Shown: positions 8,606-17,741 of the stretch, piece after piece
How positions within the stretch are numbered: the first letter of the stretch is position 1
How the letters are laid out: each line of letters starts with the position of its first letter
DNA from: Lepidonotus clava
Taxonomy: Eukaryota; Annelida; Polychaeta; Phyllodocida; Polynoidae
Reading direction: 5' to 3'
Assembly: GCA_936440205.1 (NCBI GenBank)
Contig: OW387149.1
Location: 31,092,966-31,156,965, forward strand
Length of the DNA: 64,000 nucleotides
Notes under the pieces: model-generated
What the model was told of the DNA's origin: nothing
Seen by the model: only the letters and a program-made list of their open reading frames with translations
The model's database searches: none
Made by a program: the position numbers and the translations under genes

Positions 8606-9571
8606 CTATGCCCCTACAACTTTAGCTATTTCCTGAATATAAGCTACACCTGTTAATATCTGATTATCTTTATCTTGCAAAACAAATGTAGCTGGTCTTG
8701 TATTAAGAATATAAGCTATTTGAAAAATTTCTTTTTTCCAATTTGATAAAAATCCTCTCTGAAATGCTTTTCGATATTTAGTTAGTCTCACTTTATCACC
8801 GACTTTTAAGCCTTGATATCTTTGTTTACTATATAAATAATCTTTATATTGTTTTTCCCATAATTCCTGCTCATTTCCTTGATTTACTTCAATTGGACTT
8901 ACACCTAACGTTCTATGACAAGATCGATTATAACCATTAACAATATTTTGTAGAATATCAACGTATTTTCTTGTCTTCTTAGCTTTCATATATCTAAACA
9001 GTCTATTTTTAAATGTCCTAATAAACCTCTCTACAATAGCACATTTTGGATCTTGAAAAGTTGAAAACTGTTGAATATTGTTCTTTTTTAAAAAATTGCT
9101 AAAAACCCCTTTAAACTCTGAACCAGAATCAGTTTGAATTAAACGAGGTTTAACCCCTGCTCTTTGCAATATTCTTTTAAAAGCAAATAATGTTTCTGAA
9201 GACATTTTAGTTCTCATAGGTTCAACATAAGCAAACCTAGAAAAACAATCAATAGCAGCTAAAATATTAGTATAACCATCATTATCATTTCTCAATTTAG
9301 GAATTACCATTAAATCTAATTGCCATTGATCATTTCTTCCACGTACAATTATTTTTCGTCTTTGAAAATTTTTCTGAACAGGTTTAAATGAAGTATATGT
9401 CTCGGTATTTTGTAAAAATGTTTTAACATCTTTCAAAGTAATAGTTGGATTAATAGCTTTTGCAGATAAATATAATTTTCGAATAGAAGAAAATGAAGAT
9501 GAATGTAAGGGATTGAAATATATAGATGCTAATAAATCCCTTTTATTCAAATAATCTTCCATTTTACTCAA
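8606..9571 (-). CDS. Retroviral-type integrase, element 1
   Basis: Inserts the element's linear DNA into host chromosomes. The rve core starts at NDQWQLDL and holds the acidic triad Asp86, Asp148 (IQTDSGSEF) and Glu181 (IVERFIRTFK), followed by NGYNRSCHRTLGVSP. The C-terminal part LKVGDKVRLTKYR is the SH3-like/chromo-type module seen in Polinton and Ty3 integrases. 321 residues is usual. A clear HHCC zinc module at the N-terminus is not seen. Confidence 0.93.
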   Translation of the reverse strand: MSKMEDYLNKRDLLASIYFNPLHSSSFSSIRKLYLSAKAINPTITLKDVKTFLQNTETYTSFKPVQKNFQRRKIIVRGRNDQWQLDLMVIPKLRNDNDGYTNILAAIDCFSRFAYVEPMRTKMSSETLFAFKRILQRAGVKPRLIQTDSGSEFKGVFSNFLKKNNIQQFSTFQDPKCAIVERFIRTFKNRLFRYMKAKKTRKYVDILQNIVNGYNRSCHRTLGVSPIEVNQGNEQELWEKQYKDYLYSKQRYQGLKVGDKVRLTKYRKAFQRGFLSNWKKEIFQIAYILNTRPATFVLQDKDNQILTGVAYIQEIAKVVGA

Positions 9572-9624
9572 TTAAAGCAATTATATTTCAAACTAAGTAT
9601 TAAACAATCACAAGCAAAACTTAA

Positions 9625-9887
9625 TTACTATTGCTCAAGCTAAGCTTAATATACTATTGCTCAAGCTAAGCTTAATATAAACAACAATCACATGCTAAGC
9701 TTAAATACAATATATACAAAACTCACATTCTTTCACTGATTTTTTCAAATAGCTGGTAGGATGAAGCTGGCTATCCAAACATTTACATCCCATTAAACAC
9801 TATTTGAAACTCAGATCTAGAACATGATAGTAAATTAAAATATATAGTGCTCCGGGAGTCCGTAAGCACCTCAGCGCTTTCACGCTG
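9625..9887. promoter_or_regulatory. Structured spacer upstream of integrase, element 1
   Basis: The phrase TATTGCTCAAGCTAAGCTTA is repeated at 9629 and 9656 and partly a third time. Three consecutive hairpins follow: TTTCAAATAG/CTATTTGAAA (9743-9809), GTGCT/AGCAC (9847-9869) and CAGCG/CGCTG (9872-9887). The spacer separates the zinc-ribbon gene's 3' end from the integrase start, so it may hold a 3'-end signal and the promoter of the integrase-ATPase-virion block. Confidence 0.35.
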
Positions 9888-9918
9888 AATATAATATAAT
9901 ATTATAATATAATATGAT

Positions 9919-10659
9919 TTATCCTGACTTTACTAAGTTAGGATTCATTGCTAAAGTCTCCCCCCCTTTAGTTTTAACAAAAAAAAGTGGAATACAACCA
10001 TAAATTTGTGCCTGTCTTGTCAACCTCTGTTTTGGTGGAACTCTAGGCTTTCTCGGTGCACTCTTTGCTTTGTTTGGAGCCCTTCTCTTTGGAACTGGCT
10101 CATCATTTACATTATCTTTCTTCTTCTTATAAACTCTCTTCTTAATCTTTTTTGGAGCAACTTCATCCTCACTAACTATTTTCCTCTTTGTTTTCTTTGG
10201 AAGATTAATAACAAGATCCTCATCATCTTCACTCATATCTTTAGTCTTCTTAATCTTTTTTGGAGCAACTTCATCCTCACTAACTATTTTCCTCTTTGTT
10301 TTCTTTGGAAGATTAATAACAAGATCCTCATCATCATAATCATCTTCACTCATATCTTTAGTCTCCCTCTCCTTTTCTCTATCCTCATCTATAAGCTCAT
10401 CTTCACTCTCACTCTCTTCTAAATTTGTCATCCTCGCTGATGCAACTTTATCCTTCTCCTTCACATACTTATTTTGACATGAATTACATCTTTTATCATC
10501 CAAAGTAAAATATTTTGGATGATCATATGGTAAATGACACCTAATACATTCCTTAAACATTCCTTCCTCACAGATCTCACAATATTTTTTACCGTCAACA
10601 AATGGACGATCATCGCCGCAATAATTACAATTTTGTAAAACCATAATGATATATAGCAA
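9919..10659 (-). CDS. Acidic/basic zinc-ribbon protein, element 1
   Basis: 246 residues. The N-terminal part has four Cys pairs, CNYC, CEIC, CIRC and CNSC, spaced as a double zinc ribbon with PYDHPKYFTLDDKRC. The rest is low-complexity, alternating acidic (SEDDYDDEDL) and basic (KKTKRKI, KKRVYKKKK) segments; a 36-residue acidic-basic unit is present twice by an exact 108-bp duplication. The probable start is the second Met (MVLQNCNYC). Element 2 has the same ribbon at 37616-38350. A regulatory or nucleic-acid-binding role is likely; no named family recognised. Confidence 0.6.
   Translation of the reverse strand: MLYIIMVLQNCNYCGDDRPFVDGKKYCEICEEGMFKECIRCHLPYDHPKYFTLDDKRCNSCQNKYVKEKDKVASARMTNLEESESEDELIDEDREKERETKDMSEDDYDDEDLVINLPKKTKRKIVSEDEVAPKKIKKTKDMSEDDEDLVINLPKKTKRKIVSEDEVAPKKIKKRVYKKKKDNVNDEPVPKRRAPNKAKSAPRKPRVPPKQRLTRQAQIYGCIPLFFVKTKGGETLAMNPNLVKSG
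10141..10356. repeat. 108-bp in-frame tandem duplication in the zinc-ribbon gene
   Basis: Two copies (from 10141 and from 10249) are practically identical and keep the reading frame, doubling an acidic-basic linker. One copy has a 9-base difference (extra Tyr-Asp-Asp). Confidence 0.85.
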
Positions 10660-10769
10660 ATAATATAATATAATAATACTTTACCTTTGTAAGTTGAATA
10701 TGCTTGATACTTTACCTAATGTTGAATATGCTTGATACTTCAGTCATACTAACCTAATCACAGAAACAT

Positions 10770-11375
10770 TTATTCATCATTTGCCATATCTTCCTGCCTT
10801 CTACGCCTAAGATGTATTAATCTTATATGTTCTAGCTCCTCAGGTGTAAACTCATCATCATCATCACTATCTCTCTCCATTAAAGCTATCTTACATAGTC
10901 GTTCTTTTTCTAATCGTTTCCATTTTGCTATGAACATATTACTGATTAATCGTTGTTCAGGTGTCATCTCCCAATCACTATCACTATCACTAGTATTATC
11001 TTGCATATCCTTTTCAATCAAATCATTGCTCTTTAAAATACTAGAATTATCTGGCAAATCCTTTTCAGTCTTGACTGGATCACTCCTTAAAATACTAACA
11101 TCTTCAGATATTTCCTCATTATAATCCAAAAAACCCTCATCAACATTTGCAATCACTTCTTCCATTTCCTTATCATCACCATCATCATCATCCAAAATAA
11201 CAGTAGTAGTCACTTTAGCCTTGTCTTGCTGATAACATGAATCACATCTTTCATCATCCATATTAAAATTATACGCATAATCATATACTAAACCACACTT
11301 AAAACATCTCACAGTCCTATATATTGACGATAAACTCTTATCTCTACAGGTCTCCATTATGTTAATATCATTCAC
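10770..11375 (-). CDS. Second acidic zinc-ribbon protein, element 1
   Basis: 201 residues. Only one ribbon is present, CFKCGLVYDYAYNF followed by RCDSC, clearly related to the second ribbon of the neighbouring 246-residue protein. The remainder is very acidic (DDDDGDDKEME, DSDSDWEM), with a repeated ILKSN/ILRSD phrase. Probably arose by duplication of the neighbouring gene. Function unknown. Confidence 0.55.
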   Translation of the reverse strand: MNDINIMETCRDKSLSSIYRTVRCFKCGLVYDYAYNFNMDDERCDSCYQQDKAKVTTTVILDDDDGDDKEMEEVIANVDEGFLDYNEEISEDVSILRSDPVKTEKDLPDNSSILKSNDLIEKDMQDNTSDSDSDWEMTPEQRLISNMFIAKWKRLEKERLCKIALMERDSDDDDEFTPEELEHIRLIHLRRRRQEDMANDE

Positions 11376-11456
11376 GCCTAAACCTATCTTATCCTAACCT
11401 TGTTACAAATCTACCCTATCACAGCTACAAATCTACCCTATCACAAAGTTATTTCT

Positions 11457-11876
11457 CTAAGAACTCTCCTCCTCTTCCTCCTCTTCCTCATCAGCAGAAG
11501 ACATATCCACTCTCGCAACCTTAGTTGGTCTACTCTTACGTTGCTTCTTCTTCTTCCTCTTTTTCTTCTCAGATATATCCTCATCATCACTACTTAATAC
11601 AACACTAGAAGATTCTTCATCCTTTCTCCCCCTTAACTCTTCTTTTAACACAGCACGAACTTTCTTTATTTTCTTTTCTACCTGCTTTTTTAATCCGAAC
11701 AATTCTTTAATTTCTTGTCTCGTAAATGACAAATTTTTAGTTTTATACAAATCATTAATATGTACATAAACCTCATCTTTAAAATCTGTTATATCTAGTC
11801 GCTTCCTTCTCCCAAATGAAAAAACAAAATGCCTATTAGACTTTTCCCTTTCTTTATCCATTTTATCCACTAACAA
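11457..11876 (-). CDS. PC4-like ssDNA-binding protein, element 1
   Basis: 139 residues. The N-terminal domain RHFVFSFGRRKRLDITDF followed by KDEVYVHINDLYK and a helix (ELFGLKKQVEKKI) matches the pattern of the PC4/p15 transcription coactivator domain, which binds ssDNA as a dimer. The tail is acidic and serine-rich, then basic, then ends in a run of Glu. It lies directly downstream of PolB, suggesting a replication or late-transcription role. Assignment rests on pattern only. Confidence 0.5.
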   Translation of the reverse strand: MLVDKMDKEREKSNRHFVFSFGRRKRLDITDFKDEVYVHINDLYKTKNLSFTRQEIKELFGLKKQVEKKIKKVRAVLKEELRGRKDEESSSVVLSSDDEDISEKKKRKKKKQRKSRPTKVARVDMSSADEEEEEEEESS

Positions 11877-11942
11877 TTATAATAACAATAAGTTACTATA
11901 TTAGCAATAAGTATACTAATTAGTCCAAACACAAAGTAATAA

Positions 11943-14900
11943 TCAGTCCAAACACAAGTAATCACAGTCTAATTTTTCACTAATATCATTATCATCTTCA
12001 TTGTCCTTATATCTCCTTTTCCGAATTTTTATTTTATAATTACCATAAGCTAAAGTATCTATCCCATCAGAACACAACCACCTCTTATCTTCAAATGGAG
12101 ACAAAGCTGATTTATGTTCCTTTACTGTATATACCTTTTGTTTAAAACTTTTTATTGTATGAAAAGTAACTGAAGTTCGTTTACATTTAAATAAAACTTT
12201 TTTAAATTCAGAATGTAAAAAATCTTCAACGCAACTTCTTTTTATTCCTTTAACTCTCTTTATAACCTTACCACTATCCAACAATATAGAATACATTTTA
12301 GGCCTTAAACCAACAAACTCAAGTATCTTTTTCCCCGCAGTTTCATCTTTAAATTTCCCTAAAACTTTAAAATTTTCCTTACTAAACAAAGCATTATTTC
12401 TATCCAAATTTGAAAAATCAAAATTATTCCTTATTTCATAAAGAAGTGCATCGAAACGTTTATGAATAATCTTATACATCAATGAATCTGTATCTGTATA
12501 AAGAAGTTGTAATGAACCTAAACCAAATGTTTTTAACATAACATTGTAATGAAAATTAAACATATGCATTTTTGACAAATCCAATATAGTAAAACCTACA
12601 TAAATCGGCTTATCTAACTTCAGTTCTGCTTTCCTATACTGGACACCTACAAATTTCGAATTAAATATATGTAATGATTGAAAAGTTGGTTTCTTTATTA
12701 TATTTAAACATCTCTTTTGATTTGACGTTAAAACCATCTTAACCCTTCGTTTAACATTCTCCATACATTTGCCGAAAGTAGAATTATTCATTAATTTGAA
12801 AAATTCTTTATCAAAATCAGATGTTGACTCCTTTCTTTTCTGATTATTAAATTCAATGTATGGCTTCATCCAGCAAGATTGTTTGAAAGATAAAATTCTA
12901 TGAATTTTTTCAATTGTCAGTCCCAGCTGCAAGTATAACTTTAAATTTCTATAATGTAAAATATACCTCTTCTTTTGTGATAACGTTGAAATTAACTTAA
13001 CGGTACTTTTAGTATAATTAATATCAAACTCTTTTAAAACAGAAATTGCATAGGGCGAAAGCTGACTATAATCAATACTTATCTTCTCTGGCGCCAAAGG
13101 AAACATGTTATGTAAATCATGCAACTCTATTGGATAATTTAAAGTAACTTCTAATACATATCCTATTGGTGCTGAATCTTCTATTTTCAAAACATCAAAA
13201 CTACAATATTTCTTAGGATCTATCCAAGCAAAATCTTTAAAAGGTAAAGGTTGAACCATAGCATAACCATACAAATTATTAGCATCAACATAAAGTATAT
13301 GTTCCCCCTTGTTCTTAACTTTAGCAAACCTTTTCATAACATTTGTTATTCCACCTCGAATACCCTTTTCAAAAAATTCATACATGTCATATTCCGTTAA
13401 TAAATCAAACTTAACTCCAGTAAACTTTAACATCGCGTCATAACTCAAAGATGGTGCTGTTAAATACTTCGCAGGGTCTAAAGAATAAAAATCCAAAGAC
13501 TGCTCCCTAAATGATTCAAATACATCAGCTAATAGTAAAACATCTATCTTCAAATATTGTTTCAAATAATCCTTTATTGTCTTACATTTTAAAATTTTAA
13601 ACATTTCTAAAGCATGATAATAATCTTTTGATGTAATATGTTTATTTGTTAATGAATTAAAGAAAGCTTTACGTGAAGGTAACTTACACTCGTCTAACTT
13701 TTTCCATGAGTCTATATAATCATAGCACATAACCCCTTTACGCATTACATAAGGTAAATATTTCTCATTTGGAAAATATTTCTTTGTTTCCTTTAAATCA
13801 TTTACATCTTTTTTTACTAATAAATCTGCTAGATTAGAAAGAGAATTTGGTAAGAATTGAAATGAATCAATAAAGTAAAAACTATCAAAAAACATTGTCA
13901 GAAACTTTTCTGAAGATTTTGGAATAACAGTAATATCATCTGCAATAAACTTATAAATATTCTGAACAACAAAATGTAAATCATAATTCATACAATTATG
14001 CATAACGATTGGGATTTTAAACAAAGGGAATTTAAGTGCACTATATGTTAAATTACATGTATTACATGCGTAATTGACATCTCTTCCTTTCCCCTCTCTC
14101 CCTAAATGAGCATGATCTATTACTTTTTTCATCCCCTTCCTAAATTTAATGCCGCATAGATAACAGCATGTTTGCTGTGAAAGATGCAAAATATCCGAAG
14201 GTGTTAAATTTAATGGTTTCCTATTTTTCTCAAATATGTATGAAATTTCTGCCCTCATTTGATAAATATATTCTATGAACTTTTTAATAACATTTGGTCC
14301 AACATAAATAAAAGGTGGTTTTGAATATTCAGAATATTTTGATAAAAGTATAGCTCCCACTGCATTAAGGTTATGCTCTGTTTTCAAAGTTGATTTACCT
14401 TTCTGTTTATTCAAAGCAACATTATATGTTTCAAAATCTGCATAAATAATAAAATGGTTTTTAATTTGTTTAGCATAATTCACAAAACGAGCTCTTTCTC
14501 CCTGTAACGGCATATGATAAAGTTGACCAGTAAATACTTTACTTGTACAATCAGCATTTTCATGAAGATTAAATGATGTTTTGTTTGAAAATGAAATAAG
14601 ACATTTTTTACAGAAATATCTTGATTTCTTCCAAAAAAATGGAGTAAGAAATGAACTAATATTCCTAATCAACATATAATGATTATTATATAAAAGTAAA
14701 TTAACATGCTTCTTATGATTACTTTTTTCAAAATTCACTGAAATATACATAGGAAAAGGAACATACGTAAGAGATACAAAATGTATACCAAAAACGTTTA
14801 TAGTTATACCATTTTTCTTTTCAAATCTTGGTATTTCACTTAATTTTGTTGGAAATGAAAGACCAGATAAATCTAAAGTAGAAACCATATCAAGATAATT

Positions 14901-15467
14901 TGAAAATCTGCTAGGATTCTTACATTTCTTAAAGGCAGCTAATACACAATAAACAAAACATCTATTATCTTCACATAATATATTAACAAGTGAATGCTTA
15001 TTAGGAAGTGGAAGAGATATATATGCACACCCGCCAAAAGGATTAAACCTATAAACTGATAAACGTAAAAGTTGAATTTCTTTCAAAAACCAACCTGACC
15101 CCATCTGAATAAACCCATCAAAAAATGCTAAAATTAATCTTTTAGCTTCATTAAGTTTATCTTTAATAGAATGGAAAGTCAACAACTGAGTAACACGACT
15201 CTGAAACCATGGTTGACATTCAAAGTACTCTTCAGTATCTACCTTATATTTACCTAATAAAACCTTTAAAGAAAGTTGAAATTTGATACCTCCATGCCGA
15301 GAAAGCTCTTTCACTAGTTTCTTATACAAAACTTTAGATTTTAAATACAGATATAGCTCAATATCTATACGCTTTTTCTGTGGAACAAAATCATAATCAA
15401 CTAAGAGGTTATTTAAAGCCCTACGTCTCCTCACTAAATCTTTATTTAAAACCCTTTTAGGCCTCAT
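11943..15467 (-). CDS. polB: Protein-primed family B DNA polymerase, element 1
   Basis: Replicates the element's linear genome. 1174 residues. From the N-terminus: a large accessory region with a C2H2-like finger (Cys286, Cys289, His302, Cys307); exonuclease motifs YADFETY (about 342), HNCMNYDLHF (490) and YLKIDVLLLADVF (638); between them a zinc/HNH-like insert (CYLCG near 435, VIDHAH near 449, CNTC near 468); polymerase motifs A VDANNLYGYAM (727), B KLMNNSTFGK (891) and C YTDTDS (990). These are the hallmarks of Polinton/adintovirus PolB. Length is at the upper usual limit. Looks whole. Confidence 0.95.
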   Translation of the reverse strand: MRPKRVLNKDLVRRRRALNNLLVDYDFVPQKKRIDIELYLYLKSKVLYKKLVKELSRHGGIKFQLSLKVLLGKYKVDTEEYFECQPWFQSRVTQLLTFHSIKDKLNEAKRLILAFFDGFIQMGSGWFLKEIQLLRLSVYRFNPFGGCAYISLPLPNKHSLVNILCEDNRCFVYCVLAAFKKCKNPSRFSNYLDMVSTLDLSGLSFPTKLSEIPRFEKKNGITINVFGIHFVSLTYVPFPMYISVNFEKSNHKKHVNLLLYNNHYMLIRNISSFLTPFFWKKSRYFCKKCLISFSNKTSFNLHENADCTSKVFTGQLYHMPLQGERARFVNYAKQIKNHFIIYADFETYNVALNKQKGKSTLKTEHNLNAVGAILLSKYSEYSKPPFIYVGPNVIKKFIEYIYQMRAEISYIFEKNRKPLNLTPSDILHLSQQTCCYLCGIKFRKGMKKVIDHAHLGREGKGRDVNYACNTCNLTYSALKFPLFKIPIVMHNCMNYDLHFVVQNIYKFIADDITVIPKSSEKFLTMFFDSFYFIDSFQFLPNSLSNLADLLVKKDVNDLKETKKYFPNEKYLPYVMRKGVMCYDYIDSWKKLDECKLPSRKAFFNSLTNKHITSKDYYHALEMFKILKCKTIKDYLKQYLKIDVLLLADVFESFREQSLDFYSLDPAKYLTAPSLSYDAMLKFTGVKFDLLTEYDMYEFFEKGIRGGITNVMKRFAKVKNKGEHILYVDANNLYGYAMVQPLPFKDFAWIDPKKYCSFDVLKIEDSAPIGYVLEVTLNYPIELHDLHNMFPLAPEKISIDYSQLSPYAISVLKEFDINYTKSTVKLISTLSQKKRYILHYRNLKLYLQLGLTIEKIHRILSFKQSCWMKPYIEFNNQKRKESTSDFDKEFFKLMNNSTFGKCMENVKRRVKMVLTSNQKRCLNIIKKPTFQSLHIFNSKFVGVQYRKAELKLDKPIYVGFTILDLSKMHMFNFHYNVMLKTFGLGSLQLLYTDTDSLMYKIIHKRFDALLYEIRNNFDFSNLDRNNALFSKENFKVLGKFKDETAGKKILEFVGLRPKMYSILLDSGKVIKRVKGIKRSCVEDFLHSEFKKVLFKCKRTSVTFHTIKSFKQKVYTVKEHKSALSPFEDKRWLCSDGIDTLAYGNYKIKIRKRRYKDNEDDNDISEKLDCDYLCLD

Positions 15468-15544
15468 ATCAATTTTCCTTATACGTTAAGTAAAAATACA
15501 TTCTCTTGCTTGATCTGAATAGACTTCAACCTGAACATACTTCT

Positions 15545-15728
15545 CTGATCAGAATTATCAATAATTCCAATCTCTTTATATCTATCATAAGGTAATTTTT
15601 ATATCTCAAGTCTCCTAAAATGCAATGTAAGTGATACATTACCATACTCAAATTCAACAGGTTTTCCTTGATCAGTTCTAATAACAATTTCTATCTCTTT
15701 CAATCTATCATAAGCTAATTTCTTATAT
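15545..15728. repeat. Short duplicated piece of the penton-like gene end
   Basis: Bases 15545-15598, in the spacer between PolB and the penton-like gene, repeat in diverged form the segment near 15672-15728 inside the end of that gene (TCTATCATAAGSTAATTT is shared). Confidence 0.55.
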
Positions 15729-16582
15729 AAAGGAAAATCATAACGATGCTTCACATTATCTCCAAACTTGCCAAACGCTTGAACAGTTCTTAATAATTTG
15801 GTTTCAACATTGCCTACAAATTCATAATCAACAATATCTGAATAAATATAAATATTTGTTGAATCTGTAGGAAAAACAGGAATACCTAATCCAACATATT
15901 CTGTTCCATATTGAGCCTGTATAACTTGATTATATGCTCCTCCCTTATCCAAAGCTAATACATCATTAAAACCTCCAACAGTACTACCTAACCTATTACC
16001 TTTAAATTCGCATAAATGTCCCCAATTTATAACTCCTTTACATTGATCTAAACGCAAAACTTGAGCTAAATATGTTGACAAAAATACGGTATCACCAGTT
16101 CCGACATACAATGAGCAAATCAAATTTTGATCATCAACATAAAGTTTTGTCCACCTCCGATAATTAAGATAACCTTCACTCCCCTCCGATGCAGTTTTAT
16201 CTGCTTTTATAAATCTATCATTCATTTCTTTTATTAATGACTTTATTGTATAATTTCCAAACTTATGAGCAAAAGATTTGGTAACCCTCTTAATTGAAGT
16301 CATATCTACTTGATCTATAGATTTAATTACACGAAAACGAGGATCTTTTAATTTAAAAATATCTCTACTTAAAACCCAATTTCGACCTTGTTCTGGATGT
16401 CTTGGCACATTATACCAGGATATTGGAAAGTCTATCTCGACTAATGCCACTTCCCAATAACCCTTACATGTTTTTTCAACAGGTAACTCAGTAAAAAAAT
16501 GGCTTGTTAGATTATGTCGTGTAGGATGAGTAACATTTGATACTAAAGATAAATAAAACCCATCAACTATCTTCCCAGTCAT
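15599..16582 (-). CDS. Penton-like minor capsid protein, element 1
   Basis: 327 residues. It starts with GFYLSLVSNVTHPTRHNLTSHF, then YWEVALVEIDFPISWYNV, the signature of a Polinton-wide protein (FYLTLPSNSS, then G-WEVALVEI) that I associate with the single-jelly-roll minor capsid (penton) protein. The C-terminal part (EIVIRTDQGKPVEFEYGNVSLTLHFRR) is also conserved in element 2. Fits pentamers at the capsid vertices. Its position upstream of PolB, away from other capsid genes, is shared by both elements. Identity as penton is an inference from family memory. Confidence 0.6.
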   Translation of the reverse strand: MTGKIVDGFYLSLVSNVTHPTRHNLTSHFFTELPVEKTCKGYWEVALVEIDFPISWYNVPRHPEQGRNWVLSRDIFKLKDPRFRVIKSIDQVDMTSIKRVTKSFAHKFGNYTIKSLIKEMNDRFIKADKTASEGSEGYLNYRRWTKLYVDDQNLICSLYVGTGDTVFLSTYLAQVLRLDQCKGVINWGHLCEFKGNRLGSTVGGFNDVLALDKGGAYNQVIQAQYGTEYVGLGIPVFPTDSTNIYIYSDIVDYEFVGNVETKLLRTVQAFGKFGDNVKHRYDFPLYKKLAYDRLKEIEIVIRTDQGKPVEFEYGNVSLTLHFRRLEI

Positions 16583-16733
16583 TATTCTATTATAAATATT
16601 AACTACTTTCTTACATTAACCTATATTAACTAATTCACATACTTAATTAATCTCAAAGCAATTTATAAATAGTTAAATATGCCTTAAAACTAAAACCGTT
16701 ATATTGATCTTCCTTTAATAAAATCAAAACAAT

Positions 16734-17561
16734 TTACCTGTCAAATAAAAACTCTGAAGAATATTTCTGAATATGTCTTAAATGATCTGGAACATAACTT
16801 AACCTTTCTTCAATACAATGCAATCTAGATCTATTATCTAAAATAGGTCTTCCTTCGCGCCATTTAGTTCTACATTTAAAACAATAAACTTCCATATCAT
16901 AACTTTGAGAAAGAAATCCTTCAAAACAACCTGCAATATGAACTGGTCTAAAACAACATTGAAGGAAAACCATCTCACAATTTGGGCCTTTATAAGAAAA
17001 AATAATTGGAAACGAACAAAATAAACAATGCACATCAAATTTTGAAAAAATCAATCTTCTATACCGCGATACATCCCTCAATTTCCTATATAATGCTCTC
17101 ATTGCATGTCTCTCTCCTTTAATATGGATAAGTCTAACAAGATAAATTATATAATCTTCTGACGTACCTAAATAATTTGATATTGAATTCAAAATACTCT
17201 GAGTATATTTGTCTTTTATGCCAAATAAATAACAACTCATTTTTAAAGTAGTTACAATTCTCTTCTTACTTGTCCACATAGTACTTTGAATATAACTCAA
17301 AATAGCATCACAATGGAAATAAGATGAAAAAAATAAAAGTGCTTGAACAGAAAATTCATTAAACATTCGAAACCAATCTTCTTCGTCATGTTCAGAAATA
17401 ACCTTAATTATTCCAATACACTCCTGTTCTGATAAACTATCTTGTTCTGGAATTTCAATTACTAAAGGAAGATCAATATTACCTGCATAGAAAGAAACCA
17501 AAGCTGAAAAGTACAAACAACTTTGCATAAGTTGGAAAAATGCTAAAGAACACATTCTCAT
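16734..17561 (-). CDS. RING-like zinc-finger protein, element 1
   Basis: 275 residues. Near the C-terminus lies CLFC, then QCCFRPVHIAGCF, then CFKCRTKW, a C-x2-C, C/H, C-x2-C layout like a RING domain. The helical N-terminal part (CLYFSALVSFY, then IIKVISEHDEEDWFRMF, then ALLFFSSYFHCDAILSYI) is shared with element 2 and may be a protein-interaction region. A viral E3 ubiquitin ligase acting on host defence proteins is the natural guess, but E3 function is not shown by sequence alone. Confidence 0.5.
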   Translation of the reverse strand: MRMCSLAFFQLMQSCLYFSALVSFYAGNIDLPLVIEIPEQDSLSEQECIGIIKVISEHDEEDWFRMFNEFSVQALLFFSSYFHCDAILSYIQSTMWTSKKRIVTTLKMSCYLFGIKDKYTQSILNSISNYLGTSEDYIIYLVRLIHIKGERHAMRALYRKLRDVSRYRRLIFSKFDVHCLFCSFPIIFSYKGPNCEMVFLQCCFRPVHIAGCFEGFLSQSYDMEVYCFKCRTKWREGRPILDNRSRLHCIEERLSYVPDHLRHIQKYSSEFLFDR

Positions 17562-17576
17562 CTTGTACTCACAATA

Positions 17577-17741
17577 TTACGTCGCTTGAAATTTCCTAGA
17601 AATGGTAGAATAATTTCTTATAGGCGGTGGAATAAACAAATGACTTTTTGGATTATAATTTGAATGAAAACGTAATTTATGTAAACGTAATAACGAAAAT
17701 GACAATAACTCTTTATTACACTCGCTACATAAAATTAAATT
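17577..17741 (-). CDS. Small C2H2 zinc-finger frame, element 1
   Basis: A short open frame of about 54 codons with CSECNKELLSFSLLRLHKLRFH, a C-x2-C-x12-H-x4-H finger, then FIPPPIRNYS. The same frame, finger and FIPPP phrase occur behind the homologous gene in element 2, so it is under selection and not chance. It has no ATG of its own, and it starts at an A-run at the end of the 398-residue gene, in a different frame. How it is translated is open; I list it as a separate feature. It ends 16 bases before the RING-like gene. Confidence 0.6.
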   Translation of the reverse strand, partial: NLILCSECNKELLSFSLLRLHKLRFHSNYNPKSHLFIPPPIRNYSTISRKFQAT

